Source of the DNA: Clostridiales bacterium GWF2_38_85
Lineage (GTDB): Bacteria > Bacillota > Clostridia > Oscillospirales > CAG-382
NCBI GenBank assembly: GCA_001797275.1
Contig: MGOY01000032.1
Location: 62,001 to 126,000, forward strand
Reading direction: 5' to 3'
DNA length: 64,000 bases
The position numbers and the translations under genes are program-made. Shown here in pieces: positions 1-8,857 of the stretch (the first letter of the stretch is position 1; every line of letters starts with the position of its first letter). The notes beneath the pieces were generated by a model. That model was not told where the DNA came from and ran no database searches. It saw nothing but the letters and a program-made list of their open reading frames with translations.

Positions 1-902
1 TGCAAAAATGCAGTATATTTTTTTATTATCCATTCAGATATACCACTTTTATAAGCAATATTCTTCGTGCTGATATTGCAATCCATACCGGCTTTTATGA
101 TTAACATATCAGATAGCAGCTTTGATATTGTACCGAGAATTATTGTCGGTTCAGTTTTATATAATTGCAAGTTTCCGAATATTTTAAGAGCCTTATTGTA
201 ATCCTTTTCAATCATAGCACGGGTAAGATCGAATGCTTGGTAGGTTACATTCGGACAGCATACCAACTCAATGTCTTTTTTTGATACAGATTTATTTTCG
301 CAATAATTGCATAGCTTGTCTATCTCACCCGAGAGAGTATATAAATCCGAACCGCAATATTCAATAAGATAATTTGCAATATTATTATCTATAAAGATAC
401 CTTCGTTTTTAAAATGTCGAATTACCCAGGAGAGCAGCTTACTGGTTTCCGGTGTTTTGAATTCGACAATAATACCGTTTTTTTTAATAGCTGAAAATAA
501 ATCAGATATGCCTTTATTCTTAGATTTACCAGATGTTTGTTTGTATTCTAACTCACCAATACGATATAACATAAGCAGAGTGCAATATTCAGGTATACTT
601 GAAATGACTTCAGCATATTCAATAGCTTCTTTTTCAGATAGCTTTGGAATATCCAGTTTTTTTAACTCAATCAATTTATTTTCTGACATAAAAGGAAATG
701 TATTAAATGTAGCGCTGAGTTCATTTACAGAATCATTTTTTGCATCAAGAATTATATGATTGAACTCAGGAAGAACTGCTGTCGTCAGCTTCTTGATTTG
801 AGTGGAATAATAATCTTTTGTATATTCATCATCACCGCAAAAAAGAAAAGCACCGTTGATGTTATTCTCTTTTAATTTAATTTTTAGAACATCAATGCTC
901 AA
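1..902 (-). CDS. holA: DNA polymerase III subunit delta (holA), 3' end cut by window edge
   Basis: Delta subunit of the clamp loader, which opens the beta sliding clamp during replication. The first 300 residues are visible; the C-terminus runs off the left edge. The N-terminal AAA-like fold begins with a GDDEY segment at residues 23-27, which replaces a true Walker A motif, as is usual for delta. The middle part (SGSDLYTLSGEIDKL) and the helical clamp-loader region after it match the family. I chose the TTG start at 902 because AAGGAGG lies just upstream and no ATG fits. It follows comEC by 16 nt, the common comEC-holA order in Firmicutes, so the two are probably cotranscribed. Identification rests on motif pattern and gene order. 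Confidence 0.88.
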   Translation of the reverse strand, partial: MSIDVLKIKLKENNINGAFLFCGDDEYTKDYYSTQIKKLTTAVLPEFNHIILDAKNDSVNELSATFNTFPFMSENKLIELKKLDIPKLSEKEAIEYAEVISSIPEYCTLLMLYRIGELEYKQTSGKSKNKGISDLFSAIKKNGIIVEFKTPETSKLLSWVIRHFKNEGIFIDNNIANYLIEYCGSDLYTLSGEIDKLCNYCENKSVSKKDIELVCCPNVTYQAFDLTRAMIEKDYNKALKIFGNLQLYKTEPTIILGTISKLLSDMLIIKAGMDCNISTKNIAYKSGISEWIIKKYTAFL

Positions 903-918
903 AGTGGTTTCCTCCTTT

Positions 919-3213
919 TCAGTCAATAAAACTAATGTGTCCGTTTTTGTCTATCATAATTGTGTATGCATTATCCGCGCTGATATAATTCGGCGTTCTG
1001 ACATTGATATTGCTTTTTTGATATGCTTTATTTAAACCATTTATAAAAGTAGTTGAATTGAAGGCACATATGTATGTAATATCATTTAAATCCGGGAGTA
1101 CAGGGAAATTAGGCTTTTCAAAAAATCTGTCTGAGAAGAGTAATGCATCGCAATATTGAAAAGACAGATATTCACTTGGTGATTCTCTTAACGGACCAAT
1201 AAACATAGCACTGTTTTTATTTAAATCAGCAAGAATGGCAAATCCCTTTGTTGAATCATCAGATGAGAATATTTTTACTTTATTCTTTCCTAATAAAAAT
1301 GATTCAGTATTACTATAAAATTCGATATTAAAATGATTACTCTCAGATATTTTATAAAGTTCCTCGATATATTTATTATCTTCTGCATCAGGGAAAGGTA
1401 GGTATACTGTTTTGACAATGTTTCGTGATGACATTAAGTTAATATTTCTGACCGTATCATCGGAATAATCGGTGAAGAAACATAATTCGAAATCTAAATA
1501 ACCATTATCGGATAATTCGTTATAGTCAATATAGTTACTTGAAAAGTCGAAGAAAATCAAATTACCGTTTGATGATATAATAAGATGATTCGAATAATAT
1601 GTATTAAATACAGTCAATTTACTAATCTTTGAATTATAATCATTATTTATTATAACACAAACAAAAAAAACGGCAAGAGCAACAGCAAGTGTGTATAAAG
1701 TATATCTTCGAATTTTAATATTTTTTGCAAGCAGAAAAGCAATTAAAACTGCTAATAACATAATAAGAGGTATAATTAAATTTTGAGTATTTGATATTGT
1801 AAATATACTTTTAGAATTTATATATGATGTAATTTTAAACATCAAGCTTAATCCTTTTCCTGCAATATATGCAAAAGGGACTCCCAATGGCGGAAAGATT
1901 AATCCTAAAACCGCACTGATAAATAAAAGAATTAATATAATACTTAAAATTGGGCTGAATATCAAATTAAAAATTGGTGAGATGGCCGGTATCTCATTAA
2001 ATATCAAAGAAACAACCGGTAAAGTGAATAAAAACGCAAAAATAGATATGGAAACAGGCAATAATAAGTATTTTTTAATTACAGCTTGGGTATTATTTTT
2101 ACTTTTGATAATCAGTTTCTTCATATAATGCATTGCTGTTATTATACCAATGACACTTAGAAATGAAAGCTGTAAACCAATATCAGTAATAGAATATGGA
2201 TTAATAAAAAGAATTACAAGCAATGCGAAGAAAAGGGAAGTGTAGCTGTCACTTTTATCGGTAATGACTCTCGCAATCAATGTAATTGCAAGCATTATTA
2301 ATGCTCTTGTTATTGAAGGAGTGAAACCTATTAATGCGGCATATAAAATTGTGAATGGCAGACACAAGAGATATCTGATACGTATATTAACTTTCAAAAA
2401 TCTTAAAAGTGTCAAAAATCCACCTGTTATGATTGTCAAATGAAAACCGGAAATCGCAAGAAAGTGAACTATACCGGAACGTCTAAAATCATTTGTAATC
2501 TTCAGGTTCATATCGGATGAATAGTTGATTATAACTGCCTTAGCAAGACCGGATATATCTTTATCCCAAAAAGAAATCGAATCAAAATAGTCAGCTGTTT
2601 TATTTCTGAAAGCATCAAGTATATTATTTATTCCCGAACTGTCTTTCTTTATCACTGAGATTGGTTCAATGTCTGCATATAAGTCAATCCCATTCGCAAG
2701 AGAACGAACAGAAACATTAGAATTTAAAGTTGCATATAAATCAATAATGTCATATTTATCAGGGTATTCAGTTGATATATTTTCAAACATTCTTTCATCA
2801 ATAAATGCACTGATAATAGTGCCTTCAGGTATGATATTACCTTCTGATGAAATAACCTTGATCCTTGCATTTGTTGTATTATAATATTCTGAAAAACGGA
2901 TTTCTTCGACAGTACCGGAAATATAAATACTTTCATCAGGTATTATTTCCGGTGAAATTTTATTAATTGATGTAAAAATAATAATATAACAAATACCGAT
3001 TAAAATATATAGCGGTATTTTAAAAAATACAACAAAAAGTGTTTTTTTATTAACAAAGAGAAACAGGCAAGCAAGACATATGTAAATGCTTGCTATACCT
3101 GCTGAAATAATTGCAATAATAAGTTTGTGCTCAGAGAAATAAACACCAAAAGCTATCCCTGCTGTAAACAAGGCAACGAATGTAGCAAGGTGTCTGTTCG
3201 CAAACACAATCAT
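919..3213 (-). CDS. comEC: ComEC/Rec2-family DNA uptake channel with degenerate C-terminal domain
   Basis: Integral membrane protein of 764 residues that in this family carries single-stranded DNA across the membrane during transformation. An N-terminal hydrophobic and OB-like DUF4131 region (about 1-190) is followed by the multi-helix Competence domain (about 225-520) with the signature HFLAISGFHL at 250-259. The last ~230 residues are where a metallo-beta-lactamase-like domain normally sits. Here the metal-binding THxHxDH signature is not recognisable (FFTDYSDDTVRN stands near that place), so this domain is probably catalytically dead. The gene sits between a phosphoribosyltransferase (10 nt upstream) and holA. 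Other late-competence genes are not in the window. Confidence 0.9.
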   Translation of the reverse strand: MIVFANRHLATFVALFTAGIAFGVYFSEHKLIIAIISAGIASIYICLACLFLFVNKKTLFVVFFKIPLYILIGICYIIIFTSINKISPEIIPDESIYISGTVEEIRFSEYYNTTNARIKVISSEGNIIPEGTIISAFIDERMFENISTEYPDKYDIIDLYATLNSNVSVRSLANGIDLYADIEPISVIKKDSSGINNILDAFRNKTADYFDSISFWDKDISGLAKAVIINYSSDMNLKITNDFRRSGIVHFLAISGFHLTIITGGFLTLLRFLKVNIRIRYLLCLPFTILYAALIGFTPSITRALIMLAITLIARVITDKSDSYTSLFFALLVILFINPYSITDIGLQLSFLSVIGIITAMHYMKKLIIKSKNNTQAVIKKYLLLPVSISIFAFLFTLPVVSLIFNEIPAISPIFNLIFSPILSIILILLFISAVLGLIFPPLGVPFAYIAGKGLSLMFKITSYINSKSIFTISNTQNLIIPLIMLLAVLIAFLLAKNIKIRRYTLYTLAVALAVFFVCVIINNDYNSKISKLTVFNTYYSNHLIISSNGNLIFFDFSSNYIDYNELSDNGYLDFELCFFTDYSDDTVRNINLMSSRNIVKTVYLPFPDAEDNKYIEELYKISESNHFNIEFYSNTESFLLGKNKVKIFSSDDSTKGFAILADLNKNSAMFIGPLRESPSEYLSFQYCDALLFSDRFFEKPNFPVLPDLNDITYICAFNSTTFINGLNKAYQKSNINVRTPNYISADNAYTIMIDKNGHISFID

Positions 3214-3223
3214 ACTCCTTCAA

Positions 3224-3805
3224 TTATTGTTTGTTGTCCGGGATAAAAAGAGGCAGTTCCTGAAGAGCAATAATATCTTTTCTATCCGCTGCGTCTCCTT
3301 CGACTAAAATAGCCATCTTGGCAACTATGTTACCGCCGGATTGAATAATAAGTTTTTCAATTGCGCTGAGACTTTCACCGGTGCTGATAACATCATCAGC
3401 TATAACTACTCTCTTTCCTTTAATATAATCCATATCGGATTTGTCGAGGTAGAGGGTCTGCGTGTGAGCTGTTGTAATTGAATGAAGGTGAACCGCAACA
3501 GGTGTTTTCATATAAAGCTTTGCTGTTTTACGAGCTATAATATAGTTGTCAAGTCCAAGCTGTCTTGCAATTTCATATGCAAGCGGTATACCCTTGGATT
3601 CAGCAGTAACAAGAACATCAAACTCAGGCATTTTTTTAATTAATTCAGTAGCGCAGGCTTTGGTCAATTCGACATCACCAAATATAACAAAAGCTGCTAT
3701 ATACAAATCATCATTAACCTTGCAAATAGGTAGATTGCGTTTTAATCCGGCAACTTCGAGAGGGTAGTATTGATAATTATCAACATTAATTCTCAATGAT
3801 AACAT
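3224..3805 (-). CDS. Type I phosphoribosyltransferase (adenine PRTase-like)
   Basis: A 193-residue phosphoribosyltransferase. The PRPP-binding loop VVIADDVISTGES at residues 133-145 is the canonical hydrophobic-DD-TG pattern, and an ESKGIPLAYEIA segment near 69-80 forms the other side of the active site. Proteins of this subgroup are usually annotated as adenine phosphoribosyltransferase, but the sequence is not classical Apt and could use another purine base, so I give no symbol. The N-terminal ~50 residues form a hood-like extension. It lies in a tight run with the HIT gene (10 nt upstream) and comEC (10 nt downstream). The family is certain; the substrate is inferred. Confidence 0.8.
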   Translation of the reverse strand: MLSLRINVDNYQYYPLEVAGLKRNLPICKVNDDLYIAAFVIFGDVELTKACATELIKKMPEFDVLVTAESKGIPLAYEIARQLGLDNYIIARKTAKLYMKTPVAVHLHSITTAHTQTLYLDKSDMDYIKGKRVVIADDVISTGESLSAIEKLIIQSGGNIVAKMAILVEGDAADRKDIIALQELPLFIPDNKQ

Positions 3806-3815
3806 TTTTAATCTC

Positions 3816-4157
3816 CTATATTAATTTTTCTTTCATTGTTTTTCCGCCAAGGATATGAAAATGCAGATGCTTCACTGTCTGACAGGCATCAGGACCGCAA
3901 TTGGATATAATTCTATAACCGTTTGTTATACCTGCAAGCTTAGCAATTTTCGGAATAACTTCGAAGATTCGAGAAATAATCGAGGAATTATCAATATTTA
4001 TCTCGTCGGCAGAACCGATATGGCTTTTAGGTATAACAAGGACATGAATAGGTGCATGAGGTGCAATATCATAGAATGCAAAAACACTTTCATCCTCATA
4101 AACTTTTTTCGAAGGGATAACGCCGTCAACTATTTTACAAAAAATGCAGTCATTCAT
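3816..4157 (-). CDS. hinT: HIT family (HINT-like) nucleotide hydrolase
   Basis: A 113-residue histidine triad protein. The catalytic HxHxH triad is at residues 97-101 (KHLHFHILGG), and the N-terminus carries a CxxC pair (C4, C7) that binds zinc in many bacterial HINT proteins. HINT enzymes hydrolyse purine nucleoside phosphoramidates and aminoacyl-adenylates. Its position 15 nt after alaS is suggestive, because clearing aminoacyl-AMP released by synthetases is a proposed HINT role; that link is inference. Length and domain layout are normal for the family. Confidence 0.9.
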   Translation of the reverse strand: MNDCIFCKIVDGVIPSKKVYEDESVFAFYDIAPHAPIHVLVIPKSHIGSADEINIDNSSIISRIFEVIPKIAKLAGITNGYRIISNCGPDACQTVKHLHFHILGGKTMKEKLI

Positions 4158-4172
4158 TTGAATATGCCTTTC

Positions 4173-6815
4173 TTATTTATTTTGTTGATTTAATATTATT
4201 GTTTCAGCAGCAGTCATGGCTTCATCAAGTTTTGATGTATCCTTGCCACCGCTGCTTGCGCTGTCAGGCCTTCCACCGCCGCCGCCGCCGACAATTTGAG
4301 ATAGTTCCTTGAGTAGCATACCTGCATGAGCTTTGGCTGCTACAGCGGCTTTACCGCAGCCTGATGCTAATAATAATTTGCCATCATTTACTGTTGTAAA
4401 CAAAGCAACAATTTTAGGATTTTTATCCTTGATATTATCAATAGCATTTCTTAGGGCTTCAATATCAGTGTTCTCAAACTTTGCTCTGATAAGCTTGACT
4501 TTACCTATCGTAACAGCATTATTAACTTCATGTTCAATAGTGACCATAGCAAGCTTTAGATTCGCATTATCAAGAGCCTTTTTAAGTGTTTTACTTTCAG
4601 CTTGAATAGCGCAACTCTTAGCTGCAATTTCGTTTATATTATTTAACTTTAATTCTTTTGCAGTTTCATGGATTAAATTATTAATAAAATTATACAATTC
4701 AATAAAATTGGTTCCTGTAACTGCTTCGATTCTGCGTATGCCAGCAGCAACCGAGGTTTCGGATATAATTTTAAACAAACCAACCTTTGCAGTATTATCA
4801 AGATGCGTACCGCCGCAAAGCTCGGTAGAGAAGTCACCCATCCTTACGACTCTGACAGCTTCGCCGTATTTTTCACCGAATAATGCCATAGCACCGCTTG
4901 TTTTTGCTTCATCAATTGACATTAGCTTCGTTGTTATTGATGAACCGGTAAGAATTTGTTCGTTTACAAGGTTCTCAACAGCAGTTATTTCATCGGATTC
5001 CATTGCAGTGAAATGAGTAAAGTCAAATCTCATTCTCTTATCATCAACATATGAACCTGCCTGCTCAACATGAGTTCCGAGAACTTTACGCAGTGCAGCT
5101 TGCAATAAATGCGCAGATGAATGGTTGCGTTTTATTGAATTACGACGAGCAACATCAACTTCTGCTTTTGCTTTATCAACTATGTTTATAACACCACTGA
5201 TAACTTTGCCGATATGAACTGTTTGTCCGTCATGAGTTTTCTTTGTATTGATTACTTCGAATACTCCATTAGAAGTGTAGATTTTACCAGTATCTCCGAC
5301 TTGTCCACCACTTTCAGCGTAAAAAGGAGTTTTATCAAGTAAAATCAAGCCTGAATCACCCTCAAGTCTGCCAATAGATTCATTATTGCTGAGCATAGCA
5401 ATAATATTGGCTGAGCATTCAATTTCGGTGTAACCGACAAATTCTGTTTTTAATGATTTATCTATATTTGATAAACTATCGTCATTCCAACCGAAATCAC
5501 CAAAAGTAGTTCTTGCGGCTCTTGCTCTTTCTTTTTGTTGTTTCATAAGCTCGGTAAATGTTTTTTCATCAATCTGGAGTTCGTTTTCAATAGAAATTTC
5601 TCTCGTGAGATCAAGAGGGAAACCGAATGTATCATGAAGTTTAAATAGATCATCACCACTGATTGTGGAAATATTATTTGTTTTACAGTCACTTATTATC
5701 TGGTTAAGGATAGTCAACCCGGCATCAATGGTTTGATTAAAGCGTTCTTCTTCAACCTTAACAGTTTTCTTGATATAATCACGCTTTTTAATAAGTTCAG
5801 GATAAGCATTTCCGCTTTCGTTTATGACAGTATCACAAAGCTCATACAAAAATGTGTGATTAATACCGAGCAGTTTGCCATGTCTTGCAGCTCGTCTCAA
5901 TAAACGGCGTAAAATATAACCTCTGCCTTCGTTTGATGGAACTACGCCATCACTTATGAGGAAAACCGTACCTCTGATGTGATCTGTAATGACACGTAAC
6001 GAAACATCTTTATTCACAAGCGAAGCGTCATAATCAACACCTGCAATTCTGCAGACATGATCCATAATATTTCTGATTGTATCTACTTCAAAAAGATTGT
6101 TTACATCCTGCATTACACAGCCGAGTCTCTCAAGTCCCATACCTGTATCAATGTTCGGACGTGCCAGGCGAATATAATTTCCATTACTGTCACTGTTGAA
6201 TTGAGTAAATACAATATTCCAAATTTCTATATATCGGTCACAGTTGCATCCTACTTTGCAGTCGGGTTTCCCGCAGCCATATTTTTCACCGCGATCGAAA
6301 TAAATTTCAGAGCATGGACCGCAAGGAAAGTTTTCAATTTCCCAAAAGTTATCATCTCTACCCATACGGGTTATTCTTTCTATAGGAACACCTGTCTTTA
6401 GCCAAATTGCCTCAGCTTCGTCATCATCTTCAAAAACTGAAACATGAAGTAAATTTTCCGGTATTTCAAGCACCTTGGTCAGAAATTCCCACGCCCATGG
6501 AATTGCTTGTTCCTTAAAATAATCCCCAAATGAAAAATTACCCAGCATTTCAAAAAATGTACCATGTCTTGCGGTTTTTCCGACATTTTCAATATCAAGT
6601 GTACGCACACATTTTTGGCATGTAGTAACTCTCGAATTCGGTGGTTTTTGTTCTCCGGTAAAATATAATTTAAATGGAGCCATACCTGCATTTATAAGTA
6701 ACAGGGAATTGTCATTTATCGGAACAAGCGGAAAGCTTGGCAGACGCAAATGATCTTTGCTTTCAAAAAAAGAAAGATATTTTTCTCTAAGTTCATTTAT
6801 ACCTAATTTCTTCAT
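4173..6815 (-). CDS. alaS: Alanyl-tRNA synthetase (alaS)
   Basis: Charges tRNA-Ala in the cytoplasm. It has 880 residues from the chosen start, the normal length. In order: class II catalytic core (NAGMAPFK, RVTTCQKCVR), tRNA-recognition region, editing domain with the zinc ligands HSSAH and CGGTH, and a C-terminal DHHA1 domain ending in a glycine run (the CCG-rich tract near 4270-4290). A TTG codon at 6830 would extend the frame by five residues, but AAGAGG lies inside that extension and serves the ATG at 6815. A consensus promoter lies about 35-60 nt upstream. Transcription starts only about 30 nt before the gene, leaving no room for a T-box. It heads the alaS-HIT-PRTase-comEC-holA run. Confidence 0.97.
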   Translation of the reverse strand: MKKLGINELREKYLSFFESKDHLRLPSFPLVPINDNSLLLINAGMAPFKLYFTGEQKPPNSRVTTCQKCVRTLDIENVGKTARHGTFFEMLGNFSFGDYFKEQAIPWAWEFLTKVLEIPENLLHVSVFEDDDEAEAIWLKTGVPIERITRMGRDDNFWEIENFPCGPCSEIYFDRGEKYGCGKPDCKVGCNCDRYIEIWNIVFTQFNSDSNGNYIRLARPNIDTGMGLERLGCVMQDVNNLFEVDTIRNIMDHVCRIAGVDYDASLVNKDVSLRVITDHIRGTVFLISDGVVPSNEGRGYILRRLLRRAARHGKLLGINHTFLYELCDTVINESGNAYPELIKKRDYIKKTVKVEEERFNQTIDAGLTILNQIISDCKTNNISTISGDDLFKLHDTFGFPLDLTREISIENELQIDEKTFTELMKQQKERARAARTTFGDFGWNDDSLSNIDKSLKTEFVGYTEIECSANIIAMLSNNESIGRLEGDSGLILLDKTPFYAESGGQVGDTGKIYTSNGVFEVINTKKTHDGQTVHIGKVISGVINIVDKAKAEVDVARRNSIKRNHSSAHLLQAALRKVLGTHVEQAGSYVDDKRMRFDFTHFTAMESDEITAVENLVNEQILTGSSITTKLMSIDEAKTSGAMALFGEKYGEAVRVVRMGDFSTELCGGTHLDNTAKVGLFKIISETSVAAGIRRIEAVTGTNFIELYNFINNLIHETAKELKLNNINEIAAKSCAIQAESKTLKKALDNANLKLAMVTIEHEVNNAVTIGKVKLIRAKFENTDIEALRNAIDNIKDKNPKIVALFTTVNDGKLLLASGCGKAAVAAKAHAGMLLKELSQIVGGGGGGRPDSASSGGKDTSKLDEAMTAAETIILNQQNK

Positions 6816-6849
6816 CATATACCTCTTCAAAATAAAATATCACTATATA

Positions 6850-6878
6850 ATTATAAGAGCGAATTATGCTTTTGTCAA
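6850..6878 (-). promoter_or_regulatory. Consensus sigma-A promoter for alaS
   Basis: On the minus strand TTGACA (6878-6873) is followed after exactly 17 nt by TATAAT (6855-6850), a perfect match to the housekeeping consensus. The start site would fall near 6843, giving a leader of about 28 nt for alaS. Confidence 0.85.
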
Positions 6879-6897
6879 TATATATTCCAAAAGAATA

Positions 6898-6926
6898 TTG
6901 ACACAATAATGACAATGTGATATATT
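6898..6926 (+). promoter_or_regulatory. Consensus sigma-A promoter for gltX
   Basis: TTGACA (6898-6903), 17-nt spacer, TATATT (6921-6926). It is divergent from the alaS promoter, with only 19 nt between the two -35 boxes. The predicted start near 6933 gives gltX a leader of about 165 nt that contains the palindrome at 6964-7067. Confidence 0.82.
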
Positions 6927-6963
6927 TTTATTATATGCAAATGATAATTATTGCTGAGTATGT

Positions 6964-7067
6964 ATATTAAACTAACAAATGAATTGTGATATTATTAATT
7001 TTGAAAAAGCCATACGGTATAGATTTTTTCAAAATTGTTGAGGTAATTCATTTGTTAGTTTAATATG
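6964..7067 (+). repeat. Nested perfect palindrome in the gltX leader
   Basis: An outer 22-bp perfect inverted repeat (6964-6985 against 7046-7067) encloses a second, 12-bp perfect inverted repeat (6997-7008 against 7026-7037) with a 17-nt apical loop. In RNA this gives a long two-tier hairpin ending about 30 nt before the gltX start codon, outside the ribosome binding site (GGGAG near 7085). It may be a regulatory leader structure or a small palindromic (MITE-like) element. No clear target-site duplication is visible in the flanks. Confidence 0.75.
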
Positions 7068-7096
7068 GTAATAGTTATATAATATGGGAGATTGAA

Positions 7097-8734
7097 ATGG
7101 ATTATAGATATCTTGCTGAACTATTATATCCGGATGTAAAACATGATTATGAATATTACGAAAGCCTTTACCCTGTTCGCAATCTGCCTGAAGGAGCAAA
7201 GGTTACAAGAATTGCACCAAGCCCTACAGGATATGTTCACTTTGGAAGTATCTTTCCTGCTCTCGTCAGTGAAAGGCTTGCACGTCAAAGCGGGGGTGTA
7301 TTTTATCTTCGTATTGAGGATACCGATGAGAAAAGAAAGGTTAAAGGTGCAATTGAAGATATTATCAAATCATTTGATTATTTCGGAATAAATTTTGATG
7401 AAGGTGTTACGCTGAAAGAACAGAAGGGTAATTACGAACCTTATATACAGAGTCAAAGAGTCGAAATATATCATACTTTTGCAAAAAAGCTGGTTTCGGA
7501 GGGTAAAGCGTTCCCCTGCTTCTGCTCTGAAGAGACTATTGAGAATGATAAACAGCTGCAAGCGAAAAATAAAGAGATGATAGGATATTACGGTAAATAC
7601 GCGCATTGTATAAATTTGACTTGCAATGAGATTGAGAAGAAGATAAAAGACGGTAAAAAATTTGTTTTGCGTTTTCTTCCTGATGAAGTCACAAAAAATA
7701 ATGTTACGGTAACTGACCTTATCAGAGGCGCAGTTACAATAACTGATGATAATACAGGAAGAATACTTATAAAAAGCGACGGTGTTCCGACATATCATTT
7801 CGCCCATGCTGTTGACGATCATCTTATGAGGACAACACATGTTGTCAGAGGTGAGGAATGGCTTTCAAGTGTTATATTTAATATGCAGTTATTTTTAGCT
7901 CTTGGATTTAAACCACCCAAGTACATGCATATTTCAACACTTATGACTATTGATGGTGTAAGAAAAAAGAAGCTGTCAAAGAGAGATAAAGGTTCAGGAC
8001 TGAAAGAATATATCAAAAATGGTTATGCAGCAGAATCGGTTGTTGAATATGTTCTGACCTTACTCAACTCAAATTATGAAGACTGGCGTCGTGCTAATCC
8101 TGAATTACATTGGTCAGAATTTTCATTTTCAATCAAAAAGATGGGTTCAAGCGGCTCGCTGTTTGATTTCGCAAAGCTAAATGATGTAAGTAAAAATGTA
8201 ATATCAAACATGACAGCTTTGGATGTTTATAACAGATTAATTGCTTGGGCATCGAAGTTTGATAAAGAATTTTATGAGAAACTATCTTATGACAAAGAAT
8301 ATGCAATAGTAGTACTTTCAATCGGCAGAGGCGGTCCGAAATCAAGAAAAGATTTTGCTGTCTGGAGCGAACTCAGACATTATATGAGCTTCTTCTATGA
8401 CAATTGGTTTGAAATTACCGACAAAATCAACGAAAAATTCTCTTCAGCTGATATAATCGCTGCATTGAAGAAATTTGCTTCATGCTATAATGAAAATGAT
8501 ACGCAAGATATCTGGTTCGGTAAAATCAAGGACATTGCTGCATCATTGAATTATTGCCCCGACATGAAGTTATATAAGCAAAATCCTGAAGCTTATCAAG
8601 GGAATGTTGGTGACATTAGTATGTTTATCAGAGTAGCTGTAACCGGCCGTATAAATTCACCCGATTTATATACAGTAATGCAGGTATTAGGTAAGGAAAG
8701 AGTTATAGTAAGACTAAAAAGTTATTGTATATAA
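7097..8734 (+). CDS. gltX: Glutamyl-tRNA synthetase (gltX)
   Basis: Class I synthetase of 545 residues that charges tRNA-Glu. The HIGH-type motif is PSPTGYVHFGS at 41-51 and the KMSKS-type motif is KLSKRDKG starting at about residue 292. Both belong to the Glu branch of the family. The protein is longer than the ~480-residue textbook enzyme, as in a clostridial subgroup. A GGGAG ribosome binding site precedes the ATG. Its own promoter and a structured leader lie upstream. Since glnS is the next gene, this enzyme need not misacylate tRNA-Gln; specificity cannot be read from the sequence alone. Confidence 0.95.
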   Translation: MDYRYLAELLYPDVKHDYEYYESLYPVRNLPEGAKVTRIAPSPTGYVHFGSIFPALVSERLARQSGGVFYLRIEDTDEKRKVKGAIEDIIKSFDYFGINFDEGVTLKEQKGNYEPYIQSQRVEIYHTFAKKLVSEGKAFPCFCSEETIENDKQLQAKNKEMIGYYGKYAHCINLTCNEIEKKIKDGKKFVLRFLPDEVTKNNVTVTDLIRGAVTITDDNTGRILIKSDGVPTYHFAHAVDDHLMRTTHVVRGEEWLSSVIFNMQLFLALGFKPPKYMHISTLMTIDGVRKKKLSKRDKGSGLKEYIKNGYAAESVVEYVLTLLNSNYEDWRRANPELHWSEFSFSIKKMGSSGSLFDFAKLNDVSKNVISNMTALDVYNRLIAWASKFDKEFYEKLSYDKEYAIVVLSIGRGGPKSRKDFAVWSELRHYMSFFYDNWFEITDKINEKFSSADIIAALKKFASCYNENDTQDIWFGKIKDIAASLNYCPDMKLYKQNPEAYQGNVGDISMFIRVAVTGRINSPDLYTVMQVLGKERVIVRLKSYCI

Positions 8735-8762
8735 CTGGGCAGTAATTACGTATAATAGAAAG

Positions 8763-8857
8763 GTTAGCATAAAAAATACAAGAGATAGAGGTACGTCGGC
8801 GCGTACCTCCACTAATTTTACATAAATATTTGTGCCCGGAAGGGCGTGGAGGTTATC
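8763..8857 (+). ncRNA. glnS leader with two mutually exclusive helices (candidate translational switch)
   Basis: Helix A pairs GAGGTACG (8788-8795) with CGTACCTC (8802-8809), a perfect 8-bp hairpin. Helix B would pair ACCTCCAC (8805-8812) with GTGGAGGT (8846-8853), also 8 perfect pairs, and that second strand contains the glnS Shine-Dalgarno sequence. The two helices share bases 8805-8809 and cannot both form. A GCCC-GGAA-GGGC mini-hairpin (8834-8845) abuts helix B and could stack on it. There is no U-tract after helix A, so it is not a standard terminator. A TATAAT at 8751-8756 may mark a local promoter, but its -35 is poor. The regulatory role is inferred from the geometry. Confidence 0.6.

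Noticed and set aside
4262-4292. CCG triplet run
   Set aside because: It encodes the glycine run at the C-terminal end of AlaS, a known family trait, not an independent repeat element.
6057-6401. Long open frame on the plus strand inside alaS
   Set aside because: Antisense to the strongly conserved alaS frame, with no ribosome site or domain signal.
6964-7067. Classification of the gltX palindrome as a proven mobile element
   Set aside because: No target-site duplication and no second copy within the window; recorded as a palindrome only.
7370-7840. 156-codon open frame antisense to gltX
   Set aside because: Lies fully opposite conserved GltX motifs; low-complexity hydrophobic/cysteine composition typical of antisense frames.
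8788-8809. Hairpin after gltX read as a rho-independent terminator
   Set aside because: No T-tract follows the stem, and its 3' arm is complementary to the glnS ribosome site, so a regulatory reading fits better.
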